A stretch of 6,702 nucleotides of DNA from an uncultured Eubacteriales bacterium (GTDB lineage Bacteria > Bacillota > Clostridia > Oscillospirales > CAG-272), in NCBI GenBank assembly GCA_900556615.1, contig USPP01000084.1, forward strand, positions 1 through 6,702. Direction: 5' to 3'. The position numbers and the translations under genes are program-made. The notes under the pieces were generated by a model that worked only from the letters and a program-made list of their open reading frames with translations, did not search any database and was not told the DNA's origin. Positions 1 to 5,887 of the stretch are shown one piece after another (position 1 is the first letter of the stretch; each line of letters starts with the position of its first letter).

Positions 1-1259
1 ATCGGTTGTTTCGGTAGAATCGGTCGTTGCAAGGCTTTCTCTGTTTCCCGGCGGTACAATATTCAACAGTGCATTATAAAAATTCTTTTGTTCATCATTC
101 AGTTGATTGTAATAATAGCTTTTAGCGTCGTTGTCCTGTGAACTGCCGGAAGACATTTTGGACGGCAGGGAGGAGGTGAATGAGAAGCTTTCCGGAATTT
201 CTGAGCTTTGAGGATACTTCTGATTTTCGGCAGTATCCGATGAAATCGGTCTTTCCTCTGCAGAGCCGGTGCTGATACTGTAGTTGACGGAAGGGTGTTG
301 TCAGTATCGGTCGTATCAGTGATCTCAGTGGTATCGGATACGGTTTCATGATTTTTAAGATATGATTGATCTGAAAGAATCGGAAGCTCAAAAATTTTGA
401 GATTTGTGCCAGAGATATCCCCTGATGCCACATGATTTTCAGAGAAAACCGTTCCGTTTTTATGGTTTACGACGGTATTGGAGCCGACAAGAAGATAATT
501 TGATGAAACGGATTTTCCGTCATCCCAAGTAGCGTCGACGGCATACCATTTCCCGTCATCCATTCTGACGTAATTCCACATATGGTTTTCACTTTTCGAA
601 GAGGTGATTCCTTTTCCCGAAACGAGAATGCATTCGATTCCGTTCCTGTCGCAAATAAGCTTGAAGGCTTCGGCATAGCCCTCGCATACCGAGCGGTGAT
701 CTACAAGCGCACCATATGCGCTGTAAACATAGGGAGCTTCTTTCGGATCGGTATAAACCGTAAGCTCGCAAATATAATCATGAATCGATTTTACACGGTC
801 ATAAAGTGTTTCTCCTTCCGGAGTAAAGCTGTTTACAACCGCCGACAGCGTTTCTGTCAGATAATCCGGCGCATATGGTGAGGAATAAGCATCCAATGCT
901 TTGATCGTATTTTTAAGTTCCGTAATCACCCAAGTATAGTGATTGCCGGTCTTGCTTCCTTTTGGCGCAACGTTTATAAGCGAGTGGTTTATATCCATCC
1001 ACATCGAGCGCATCGGATGATCCATAGTAAAAGCATCATAAGCAGTCTGGGTAATAAGCTTAAGCGCGCGGATTGCTTCGGCATACTCTTCCTCGGTTGC
1101 CGGATCGGAAATGCTTATATATTTAATTGATTCAATAAGCTGAACTTTTATGGTTATATCGTCAACCGCTGCTAAGGCGGTGAAGCAAAAAAGCGGTGAG
1201 ACCGATAAGGCAGCTACAAGAACAACAGAGATTATTATTTGTAAATTTTTGGTTTTCAT
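1..1259 (-). CDS. Secreted transglutaminase-like protein, frameshifted, 3' end beyond window
   Basis: Seen: numbered from the ATG at 1259, an N-terminal signal peptide (basic MKTK, hydrophobic core, likely cleavage after ALA near residue 31) is followed by a helical region and a transglutaminase-like core. The core carries the catalytic triad: Cys192 in RSVCEGYAEAF, His226 in ENHMWNYV and Asp242 in YAVDATWDD. A Thr/Asp linker (TTEITDTTDTDNT) follows. The uninterrupted frame then becomes a basic, low-quality tail ending at a TGA at 99-101. From about 300 down to base 1 another frame is open for 100 codons and reads as a Ser/Thr/Glu-rich tail containing YYYNQLNDEQKNFYNALLN and a second Thr/Asp stretch at the edge. 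I therefore annotate one gene with a single-base loss near 293-295. Family knowledge: such clostridial exported proteins may act as cysteine proteases or crosslinkers at the cell surface; the substrate is unknown. The start is uncertain: TTG at 1265 is in frame, and no strong Shine-Dalgarno precedes either codon. Confidence 0.85.
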
Positions 1260-1297
1260 AGGCAATATATCCGTTCTGAATTTTTGTACCCGAAATA

Positions 1298-1326
1298 ATG
1301 ATATACTTTTATTTTGTTATAGTCAA
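1298..1326 (-). promoter_or_regulatory. Sigma-A-type promoter for the transglutaminase-like gene
   Basis: Read on the minus strand, a -35 TTGACT (1321-1326) and a -10 TATCAT (1298-1303) are separated by exactly 17 bases. Transcription would start near 1291, leaving about 30 bases of leader before the ATG at 1259. Position and spacing fit a vegetative promoter. The assignment rests on sequence match only. Confidence 0.55.
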
Positions 1327-1449
1327 TAGATAATATGTGACAATGGATGTAAAATTTCGTGATGAAAGAGGAGCGGTTATTGTTATTTTTGTGAATAAAA
1401 TGGAGCAAATGAGAAAAAGCAGAAAAATGAAAAAAATATATTTAAGCCA

Positions 1450-1478
1450 TTGACAGTAAAGAGAATATGTGATATAAT
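1450..1478 (+). promoter_or_regulatory. Perfect-consensus sigma-A promoter of the metal-resistance operon
   Basis: TTGACA (1450-1455) and TATAAT (1473-1478) are separated by 17 bases, matching the vegetative consensus at every position. Transcription would begin near 1484-1486, inside the palindromic operator region. A promoter this strong suits a gene set held off by a repressor and released on metal stress. It also shows that a TTG at 1450 is not a start codon. Confidence 0.85.
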
Positions 1479-1482
1479 TCAG

Positions 1483-1505
1483 TTGAATGATTGTTCAATT
1501 GAACA
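1483..1505 (+). promoter_or_regulatory. Probable ArsR/SmtB-family operator (overlapping inverted repeats)
   Basis: Two inverted repeats overlap here. TTGAATGATTGTTCAA (1483-1498) has TTGAA/TTCAA arms, and read on the other strand contains TGAACAATCATTCA, close to the TGAACA-type half sites known for SmtB-like repressors. TGTTCAATTGAACA (1492-1505) is a perfect 14-base palindrome. Both lie at or just after the predicted transcription start, where a bound repressor would block RNA polymerase. The adjacent ArsR-family gene makes autoregulation the natural reading. Confidence 0.65.
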
Positions 1506-1536
1506 TTTAATCAAAACAAGAAGAGAGGGAAGTAGT

Positions 1537-1899
1537 ATGACAGGCTCAGATGAGTCGCTATCGTGCGAATATATGCACATTCATAGTGATCTTGTGGATA
1601 AAGTAAATGCCAATATGCCCGATGAGGATATTCTCTGTGATCTTGCGGAATTGTATCGGGTTTTTGGTGACAGTACCCGGATACGGATACTGTATGCGCT
1701 GTTTGAATCGGAAATGTGTGTCTGCGATATTGCCCAGGTACTCGGAATGAGTATATCTGCGATTTCGCATCAGCTTCGTGTGCTTAAACAGGCAAGGCTT
1801 GTAAAATACAGAAGAGAAGGAAAAACAGTATTTTATTCGCTTTCCGATGACCATGTGAGATCCATTATGGACCAGGGAATCGGTCATGTGGAAGAATGA
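1537..1899 (+). CDS. ArsR/SmtB-family metal-sensing repressor (CadC/CzrA-like)
   Basis: Predicted 120-residue winged-helix repressor. Seen: helix-turn-helix with recognition segment SISAISHQLRVLKQARLVKY (about 72-91), a wing with RREGKTVFYSL, and the FGDSTRIRILYAL dimer/HTH scaffold. Two possible metal sites are visible. The alpha-3 type has ELCVCD-like EMCVCD (Cys61, Cys63) plus N-terminal Cys10, His14 and His16. The alpha-5 type has Asp104, His106, His117 and Glu120 in the pattern DxHx10HxxE. In this family metal binding lowers DNA affinity and derepresses an efflux gene. I chose the ATG at 1537 because a purine-rich ribosome site (AGAGGGA, 1524-1530) precedes it and the upstream in-frame TTG at 1450 lies in the promoter. 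It heads an operon with the HMA protein and ATPase downstream, so Zn, Cd or Pb sensing is likely. Which ion is sensed cannot be told from sequence. Confidence 0.93.
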   Translation: MTGSDESLSCEYMHIHSDLVDKVNANMPDEDILCDLAELYRVFGDSTRIRILYALFESEMCVCDIAQVLGMSISAISHQLRVLKQARLVKYRREGKTVFYSLSDDHVRSIMDQGIGHVEE

Positions 1900-2179
1900 T
1901 ATTTCCTGTTTGCTGAACCAATCAAAATGCTGCCGGAAAGCGCAGGGAAGCCGGTTTTTGCTTGTTTTGTGCTTGAATTTGAGATTTTTTGTCAAAAGCA
2001 CTTCGGTATTGTTCGGCTTTTTAAAACATAACAGCACGGACATCATCTTGTGCATTTAACCGGTGAAAGCTTTTATTTCAACGTTTTTTCGGAAGATCAA
2101 AATGTTCCGAAAACGTGAAGTTGTTTCTCAAACAGCTTTATTCAGTGAGTATTTATTAAAATTAGAGGAGAATGTACCG
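1900..2179 (+). other. 280-base gap within the metal operon, no gene seen
   Basis: No convincing reading frame fills this gap. An in-frame extension of the next gene starts at 2063 but has no ribosome site and no HMA-like sequence. A loose GTGCTT/AAGCAC pair occurs around 1970-2002. A better hairpin is listed separately at 2081-2116. No clear terminator or second promoter was found, so co-transcription with the repressor gene is likely but not shown. Confidence 0.5.
2081..2116 (+). repeat. Imperfect hairpin in the operon spacer
   Basis: ACGTTTTTTCGGA (2081-2093) can pair with TCCGAAAACGT (2106-2116). This gives 11 base pairs with a two-T bulge and a 12-base loop. No U-run follows, so it does not look like an intrinsic terminator. 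It could be an RNA-processing or stability structure upstream of the HMA gene. Confidence 0.35.
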
Positions 2180-2398
2180 ATGAGGAAAATATTTAAGCTT
2201 GAAGATCTCGATTGTGCGAATTGCGCTGCGAAAATGGAGAATGCAGTCAAGGAAATTGAGGGAGTTGCTTTTGTTTCGGTTTCCTTCATGACACAGAAAA
2301 TGATTATAGAAGCCGATGACGATCAATTTAATGAGATTATGAAAAAGGCGGTTAAGCTTTGCCGCAAAATCGAACCTGACTGCAGAATCATTCTGTAA
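2180..2398 (+). CDS. Free-standing HMA heavy-metal-binding protein
   Basis: A 72-residue single-domain protein of the ferredoxin-like HMA fold. Seen: the metal loop LDCANCAAKME with Cys12 and Cys15 (CxxC preceded by Asp11, as in Zn/Cd-type domains), followed by the beta strand VSFMTQKMIIEADD and a second helix. Two further cysteines, Cys61 and Cys68, lie near the C terminus. The ATG at 2180 follows GAGGAG (2165-2170) at nine bases, so I prefer it to an in-frame ATG at 2063. The ATPase downstream lacks the N-terminal HMA domain often present in CadA/ZntA pumps. The likely role is therefore metal chaperoning or regulation in trans of that pump; that role is inferred. The cytoplasm is the expected location, since there is no signal peptide. 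Confidence 0.88.
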   Translation: MRKIFKLEDLDCANCAAKMENAVKEIEGVAFVSVSFMTQKMIIEADDDQFNEIMKKAVKLCRKIEPDCRIIL

Positions 2399-2518
2399 GG
2401 AGCTTAGCGTGAAAGGCAAGACCGCCGTATATTGAAGAAGCTGTATTTTATGCATCCGTTCTCTGCAAAAGGATTTCCATTTTTTCAAAAATACGGAAGA
2501 ATTTTACGGCAGCCTGTG

Positions 2519-2541
2519 CGCCGCATGGCGGCGGAAAGGAG
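2519..2541 (+). promoter_or_regulatory. GC hairpin abutting the ATPase ribosome binding site
   Basis: CGCCGC (2519-2524) and GCGGCG (2528-2533) form a six-pair stem with a three-base loop. One base later the Shine-Dalgarno AAAGGAG (2535-2541) begins, six bases before the ATG at 2548. The stem leaves the ribosome site itself unpaired. It may shield it from other pairing or mark an mRNA processing end. Function is inferred. Confidence 0.4.
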
Positions 2542-2547
2542 ATTTCT

Positions 2548-4413
2548 ATGACTGTAAAACAAAAAAAACTTATACTTAGAATTGTTTTGGCATTTGTTGT
2601 GTTTGCTGTAGCACTGCTTATTCCCGTGAACAAAACGGTAAAACTGTTTATTTATCTTGCTTCTTATGCGGTAGCGGGATATTCTGTGGTTATTAAAGCT
2701 GTAAAAAATATACTCAAAGGGCAGATTTTTGACGAGAATTTTCTTATGACGCTTGCAACCGTTGGTGCTTTCGCGGTAGGAGAATATCCGGAAGCGGTTT
2801 TTGTAATGCTGTTTTATCAAATCGGAGAACTCTTTGAAAGTATCGCCGTCGGTAAAAGCCGCAAATCTATTACCGAACTTATGGATTTGCGCCCGGATTA
2901 TGCCAATGTAGAAAGAAACGGAGAAGTTTTGGTTGTTTCGCCGGAGGAAGTATCGGTCGGAGAAACCGTCATAGTGAAGCCGGGAGAGAAAATTCCGCTT
3001 GACGGTGTTATTGACGAGGGACAGACAAGCGTGAATACAACAGCGCTTACCGGAGAATCAATTCCCCGAGATGCTTCGATTGGAGATTCGGTTATCAGTG
3101 GTTGTATTAACATAAGCGGTTTGATAAAAGTGAGAGTTGAAAAGCCTTACAGCGAGTCGACAGCCTCAAAAATACTTGAGCTTGCCGAGAACTCCGCTGC
3201 CAATAAATCGAAATCCGAGGGCTTTATTACATCGTTTGCCAAGTATTATACGCCTGCGGTTGTTGTATGCGCCTTGCTTATCGCGGTGCTGCCCCCGGTT
3301 TTTGACGGGAATTGGTCCGAATGGATATACAGGGCGCTCAGCTTTCTTGTTATATCTTGTCCATGCGCACTTGTTATTTCAGTTCCGCTTACCTTCTTTG
3401 CGGGGATGGGAAACGCGTCAAAAAACGGAATTCTCGTGAAGGGCTCGGGATATCTTGAAAGACTTGCTTCCTGCGAGACCGCTGTTTTTGACAAGACGGG
3501 AACGCTCACCGAAGGAAGCTTTCAGGTGACGGCGATTCACCCGGAGCAGATGAGTGAGAAACAGTTGCTTGAAATGGCGGTCTTGGCAGAGAGCTATTCC
3601 AATCATCCTATTTCAAATTCTCTTAAGGAAGCATATCAAAAAGATATTGATAAATCGCGTATCTCGGAAGTGACGGAGATTGCCGGGCGAGGCGTCTGCG
3701 CTGTGATCGATGGCAAAACGGTTTACGCCGGAAACGGGAAGCTTATGAATGAAATCGGCGCGAATTGGCATGAATGCCATCTTGGGGGAACGGTTGTGCA
3801 TGTTGCGGCAAGGGACAGTCTCGGAAAGGTTATATATGAAGGGCATATAACGATTTCCGATCGTATTAAACAGGGAGCGGCAGAAGCATTGACTGAGCTT
3901 AAGACACTCGGAGTGAAAAGAAACGTGATGCTTACCGGTGATGTCAGGCAATCCGCCGAAAAAATTGCTGCGCAACTTCCGATTGACGAAATCCACAGCG
4001 GACTGCTTCCCACAGATAAGGTTACGGAAGTTGAAAAACTTTTGCGGGAGGGAAGCCCTCAACGCTTTCTTTTATTTGTCGGGGACGGCGTGAACGATGC
4101 CCCGGTGCTGTCGCGTGCCGATGTCGGAGTAGCAATGGGGGCGCTTGGCTCTGATGCCGCTATTGAATCTGCCGATGTAATAATAATGGACGATGACTTG
4201 AGAAGGCTTTCGGGAGCCGTGAAAATTGCAAGACGTACCAAAAGCATTGTCCGCCAAAATGTTTTTTTCAGTCTTGCAGTGAAATTTGCCGTTCTCATAC
4301 TGAGCGCGGTGGGAATTTGCTCTATGTGGGAAGCGGTATTTGCTGATGTTGGGGTTATGGTGATTGCCGTGATGAACGCTATGCGCGCTATGAACACCGG
4401 TAAACTGAGATGA
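2548..4413 (+). CDS. cadA: P1B-type Zn/Cd/Pb-exporting ATPase without N-terminal HMA domain
   Basis: A 621-residue inner-membrane pump that hydrolyses ATP to export divalent soft metals. Seen in order: two N-terminal membrane segments (about 10-26 and 31-47), a second pair (about 62-100), the actuator domain with LTGES (167-171), a membrane segment at 232-250, and the transport segment with the CPC motif (Cys271, Cys273) in ISCPCALVISVPL. Then come the phosphorylated Asp315 in DKTGTLT, the HP motif (His353-Pro354), MLTGD (461-465), GDGVND (512-517), and two last membrane segments carrying Lys579 and Asp600 (FADVGV). CPC together with this Lys and Asp marks the P1B-2 (CadA/ZntA) group. Relatives with a fused HMA domain are about 700 residues or more; here that domain is encoded separately upstream. 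The repressor and HMA genes upstream support metal-induced efflux. All catalytic motifs are intact. Zn, Cd and Pb cannot be told apart. Confidence 0.95.
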   Translation: MTVKQKKLILRIVLAFVVFAVALLIPVNKTVKLFIYLASYAVAGYSVVIKAVKNILKGQIFDENFLMTLATVGAFAVGEYPEAVFVMLFYQIGELFESIAVGKSRKSITELMDLRPDYANVERNGEVLVVSPEEVSVGETVIVKPGEKIPLDGVIDEGQTSVNTTALTGESIPRDASIGDSVISGCINISGLIKVRVEKPYSESTASKILELAENSAANKSKSEGFITSFAKYYTPAVVVCALLIAVLPPVFDGNWSEWIYRALSFLVISCPCALVISVPLTFFAGMGNASKNGILVKGSGYLERLASCETAVFDKTGTLTEGSFQVTAIHPEQMSEKQLLEMAVLAESYSNHPISNSLKEAYQKDIDKSRISEVTEIAGRGVCAVIDGKTVYAGNGKLMNEIGANWHECHLGGTVVHVAARDSLGKVIYEGHITISDRIKQGAAEALTELKTLGVKRNVMLTGDVRQSAEKIAAQLPIDEIHSGLLPTDKVTEVEKLLREGSPQRFLLFVGDGVNDAPVLSRADVGVAMGALGSDAAIESADVIIMDDDLRRLSGAVKIARRTKSIVRQNVFFSLAVKFAVLILSAVGICSMWEAVFADVGVMVIAVMNAMRAMNTGKLR

Positions 4414-4476
4414 TATAATCCGTGTCGGAATGTCCGTTTTAGGAGAAAAGATTTCGAATTTATTTCCGGAGGCAGT

Positions 4477-4548
4477 ATGGTTTGTTATGAAAGTGCTGAT
4501 GACAGAACAGCATGCGAAGAAAAGCTTTTATATATCACTTATCTATAA
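4477..4548 (+). CDS. Candidate 23-codon small ORF or truncated gene start
   Basis: A strong Shine-Dalgarno (CCGGAGG, 4466-4472) sits four to five bases before an ATG. The frame reads MVCYESADDRTACEEKLLYI then TYL and stops with TAA. It is acidic, with two cysteines (Cys3, Cys13) and no membrane segment. I do not recognise it. It begins 64 bases after the ATPase stop, so it could be a final operon member, or the surviving 5' end of a gene whose remainder was lost where the repeat region begins. The ribosome site is the only strong evidence. Confidence 0.25.
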   Translation: MVCYESADDRTACEEKLLYITYL

Positions 4549-4615
4549 TAGTGTCTGAATATGTCGTTTTGTCTCAGCTTTTTGGGAAAATTCACAATAA
4601 ATTCATAATTTTAAT

Positions 4616-4669
4616 TCCGAATCCACCGGGAGAGATCGAATTAAGTGCGGTATTTTGGGTGGATTCGGA
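4616..4669. repeat. Perfect 12-bp inverted repeat with 30-base loop
   Basis: TCCGAATCCACC (4616-4627) is exactly complementary in reverse to GGTGGATTCGGA (4658-4669). No U-run follows on the plus strand. The segment shares CCACCGGG (4623-4630) and GCGGTATT (4647-4654) with the arms of the larger inverted repeat downstream (4747-4754 and 4900-4907), which suggests the two elements are related. Confidence 0.7.
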
Positions 4670-4735
4670 CTGTTACGACAAAAAGCTTGCTGTATGTAGA
4701 CTAAAAAAGACTGTTCCGGTTTCTCCGAAACAATT

Positions 4736-4914
4736 TAAGGCAATACCACCGGGTTCTGACGGTACAAATGCGCAGTCCTATTTTTCGCCAAACGATACCA
4801 ATTGAGGAGGCAAGAGTGATTCCTTTGCCAACGAAATTTGTGTAGTATGACGGAGTGGATGCAGGCATATGCGCAGCAAAGGCGTTAGCCGTGCACCCGG
4901 CGGTATTGCCTTAA
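4736..4914. repeat. MITE-like element with 19-bp terminal inverted repeats
   Basis: TTAAGGCAATACCACCGGG (4736-4754) and CCCGGCGGTATTGCCTTAA (4896-4914) are inverted copies with one mismatch in 19, bounding a 179-base segment. Both ends carry TTAA, which could be part of the repeat or a duplicated target. The interior has no transposase and no long frame. It contains two loosely similar stretches, TTCGCCAAACGATACC near 4787-4802 and TTTGCCAACGAAAT near 4825-4839. A small non-autonomous transposable element or a repeated structured-RNA locus would both fit. Confidence 0.5.
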
Positions 4915-5046
4915 GGAATCCTTGAATAAATGTCCGTTGTTTTATTCTAAATATGGAAATATATTATTTTTAAGTAAGAAAACAAAGCGGCAATGTTAAA
5001 AATATAGATGTTTTATTGATTCTCATTCCATTTTTCTAAAAGGCAG

Positions 5047-5342
5047 ACAGTCCTTATATCTTAGACTGTGGAAAGTTTCGCCCGGCAATGGCAAGCGTAG
5101 TATAGATTTGCACAAGCGAATAGAGTATACAGATGGTTTTCGCGCTTCTTCAATCTATGATATGCCGTTTCCCGGCAGTCAAACTGACACCATAACCCGG
5201 TTGATTGCGTCGAAAAACAGCTTATTCAAGCTTGTTTGCCTCCAAAGACAGCAGATTTGTACAGCGTTGTTTCAACTGCATCTATCGTGAAGTGAAGCCA
5301 ATTCCTATGGGCTTTGGTGTGGTACCGCTGTCGTAAACAGCG
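5047..5342. other. Cluster of short hairpins in non-coding DNA
   Basis: Several perfect or nearly perfect stems occur in 300 bases: ACAGTC/GACTGT (5047-5069), TGCCG/CGGCA (5163-5177), AAACAGCTT with AAGCTTGTTT, one bulge (5215-5237), and CGCTGT/ACAGCG (5326-5342). None ends in a U-run. Overlapping short frames on both strands show no recognisable domain. The density suggests a structured repeat or transposon remnant, but chance has not been excluded. Confidence 0.3.
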
Positions 5343-5632
5343 TCTCGGTGACCGAATAGGGAAGGCTGAACCAAATCTGAAACAGTTACATCCGCAGTAT
5401 TTTCGTAATCTGCATGGGAAACATTCCCTCGTTTTGGGGACAACGCCCCGCCTATTCATCTTATGGGATAATCTCGCCCGTGATTCCCCAAATTTCTTTT
5501 CGCGTGGTTTCCTTCTTCATTCTAACCTATCACTCATATTTTGAAGGATTCATTATACTATATTCGGAATCTGTGTGGTACTGTCAATTCAATATGAGCT
5601 TCCTTAACTCCCATAAAAGTCTGTAATTTTTT

Positions 5633-5666
5633 GATTCAAAGTGGATTGAGAAGTATCTTTTGAATC
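5633..5666. repeat. Perfect 8-bp inverted repeat upstream of the hup promoter
   Basis: GATTCAAA (5633-5640) and TTTGAATC (5659-5666) are exact inverted copies separated by 18 bases. They lie about 37 bases upstream of the hup -35 box. This could be a protein-binding site or the end of the repeat-rich region. There is no downstream U-tract to suggest a terminator. Confidence 0.35.
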
Positions 5667-5702
5667 TGAAATATAATATATTTGCAAAAATATAAAAAAC
5701 TC

Positions 5703-5731
5703 TTGATATAATTGTTATAATGTGATACAAT
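5703..5731 (+). promoter_or_regulatory. Sigma-A-type promoter for the hup-rqcP transcript
   Basis: TTGATA (5703-5708) and TACAAT (5726-5731) are spaced by 17 bases, five of six matches to consensus in each box. Transcription would begin near 5738, giving a leader of about 146 bases before hup. A TATAAT at 5716-5721 lacks a partner -35 and is a weaker alternative. Confidence 0.6.
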
Positions 5732-5770
5732 AATCAATGTATGAGTATATAAGCAGTAGGTGAAGACGCA

Positions 5771-5887
5771 TTGAAAGCGATCGATCCTTACGCGCCGATA
5801 AGGCGCGGCTCAGACCGCGTAAACGACCGTCGGCAGCGCGGTATCCATAAAATATTTATTCCGACGGAGAATAGAGGATTATTATGA
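5771..5887 (+). CDS. Candidate 38-codon leader ORF overlapping the hup start
   Basis: A TTG at 5771 follows AGGTGA (5758-5763) at seven bases and opens a 38-codon frame whose TGA (5885-5887) overlaps the hup ATG in an ATGA arrangement. The hup ribosome site GAGG (5874-5877) lies inside the frame. The peptide begins [20 protein letters not shown] and is strongly basic (seven Arg, two Lys against four acidic residues), with no membrane segment. An in-frame TAA at 5750-5752 rules out a longer frame from upstream. I do not recognise the peptide. Overlapping stop and start is the geometry of translational coupling, so it could be a leader peptide setting hup expression. The same bases form competing RNA stems, which could account for its composition instead. 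Confidence 0.35.
   Translation: MKAIDPYAPIRRGSDRVNDRRQRGIHKIFIPTENRGLL
5791..5867 (+). promoter_or_regulatory. Structured hup leader with mutually exclusive stems
   Basis: Four stems can be drawn. A: CGCGCC (5791-5796) with GGCGCG (5802-5807). B: CGCGG (5804-5808) with CCGCG (5815-5819). C: CCGCG (5815-5819) with CGCGG (5837-5841). D: CCGTCGG (5827-5833) with CCGACGG (5861-5867). A and B share bases, B and C share an arm, and C overlaps D topologically. D ends seven bases before the GAGG of hup. The pattern resembles an attenuating or translation-controlling leader, but no known riboswitch class was recognised. Confidence 0.45.

Larger units (their letters stand above)
4414..5702. other. Long non-coding, repeat- and hairpin-rich region
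   Basis: About 1.3 kb separates the metal operon from the hup leader. Open frames here are short, lack ribosome sites, lie across inverted repeats on both strands and show no domain I recognise. The stretch holds a possible 23-codon ORF (4477-4548), inverted repeats at 4616-4669, 4736-4914 and 5633-5666, and several small hairpins between 5047 and 5342. Bases 4920-5040 are AT-rich with nothing distinctive. No tRNA or rRNA was recognised. Decayed mobile or interspersed-repeat DNA is the most economical reading. Confidence 0.5.

Noticed and set aside
1391..1453. 20-codon GTG-started frame upstream of the operon promoter
   Set aside because: It is lysine-rich, runs into the -35 box and has no well-spaced ribosome site.
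1450..1536. N-terminal extension of the ArsR-family repressor from a TTG at 1450
   Set aside because: It would start inside the -35 box and translate the promoter and operator. The ATG at 1537 has a ribosome site and gives the normal family length.
1558..2055. 165-codon minus-strand frame opposite the repressor
   Set aside because: It is antisense to a certain gene, has no recognisable domain and reads as a shadow frame.
2063..2179. N-terminal extension of the HMA protein from an ATG at 2063
   Set aside because: There is no ribosome site, the extra residues show no HMA similarity, and GAGGAG fits the ATG at 2180.
4426..4440. Intrinsic terminator after the ATPase gene (CGGA/TCCG then TTTT)
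   Set aside because: A four-pair stem and four T residues are too weak to call.
4512..4805. 97-codon plus-strand frame
   Set aside because: It has no ribosome site and runs through both arms of the 12-bp inverted repeat and the left arm of the MITE-like element. It is more likely repeat DNA read by chance.
4616..4914. CRISPR array
   Set aside because: The repeats are inverted and few, without regular direct repeats and spacers or cas genes.
5226..5544. Overlapping 77-codon minus-strand and 76-codon plus-strand frames
   Set aside because: They oppose each other, lack ribosome sites and recognisable motifs, and cover hairpins.
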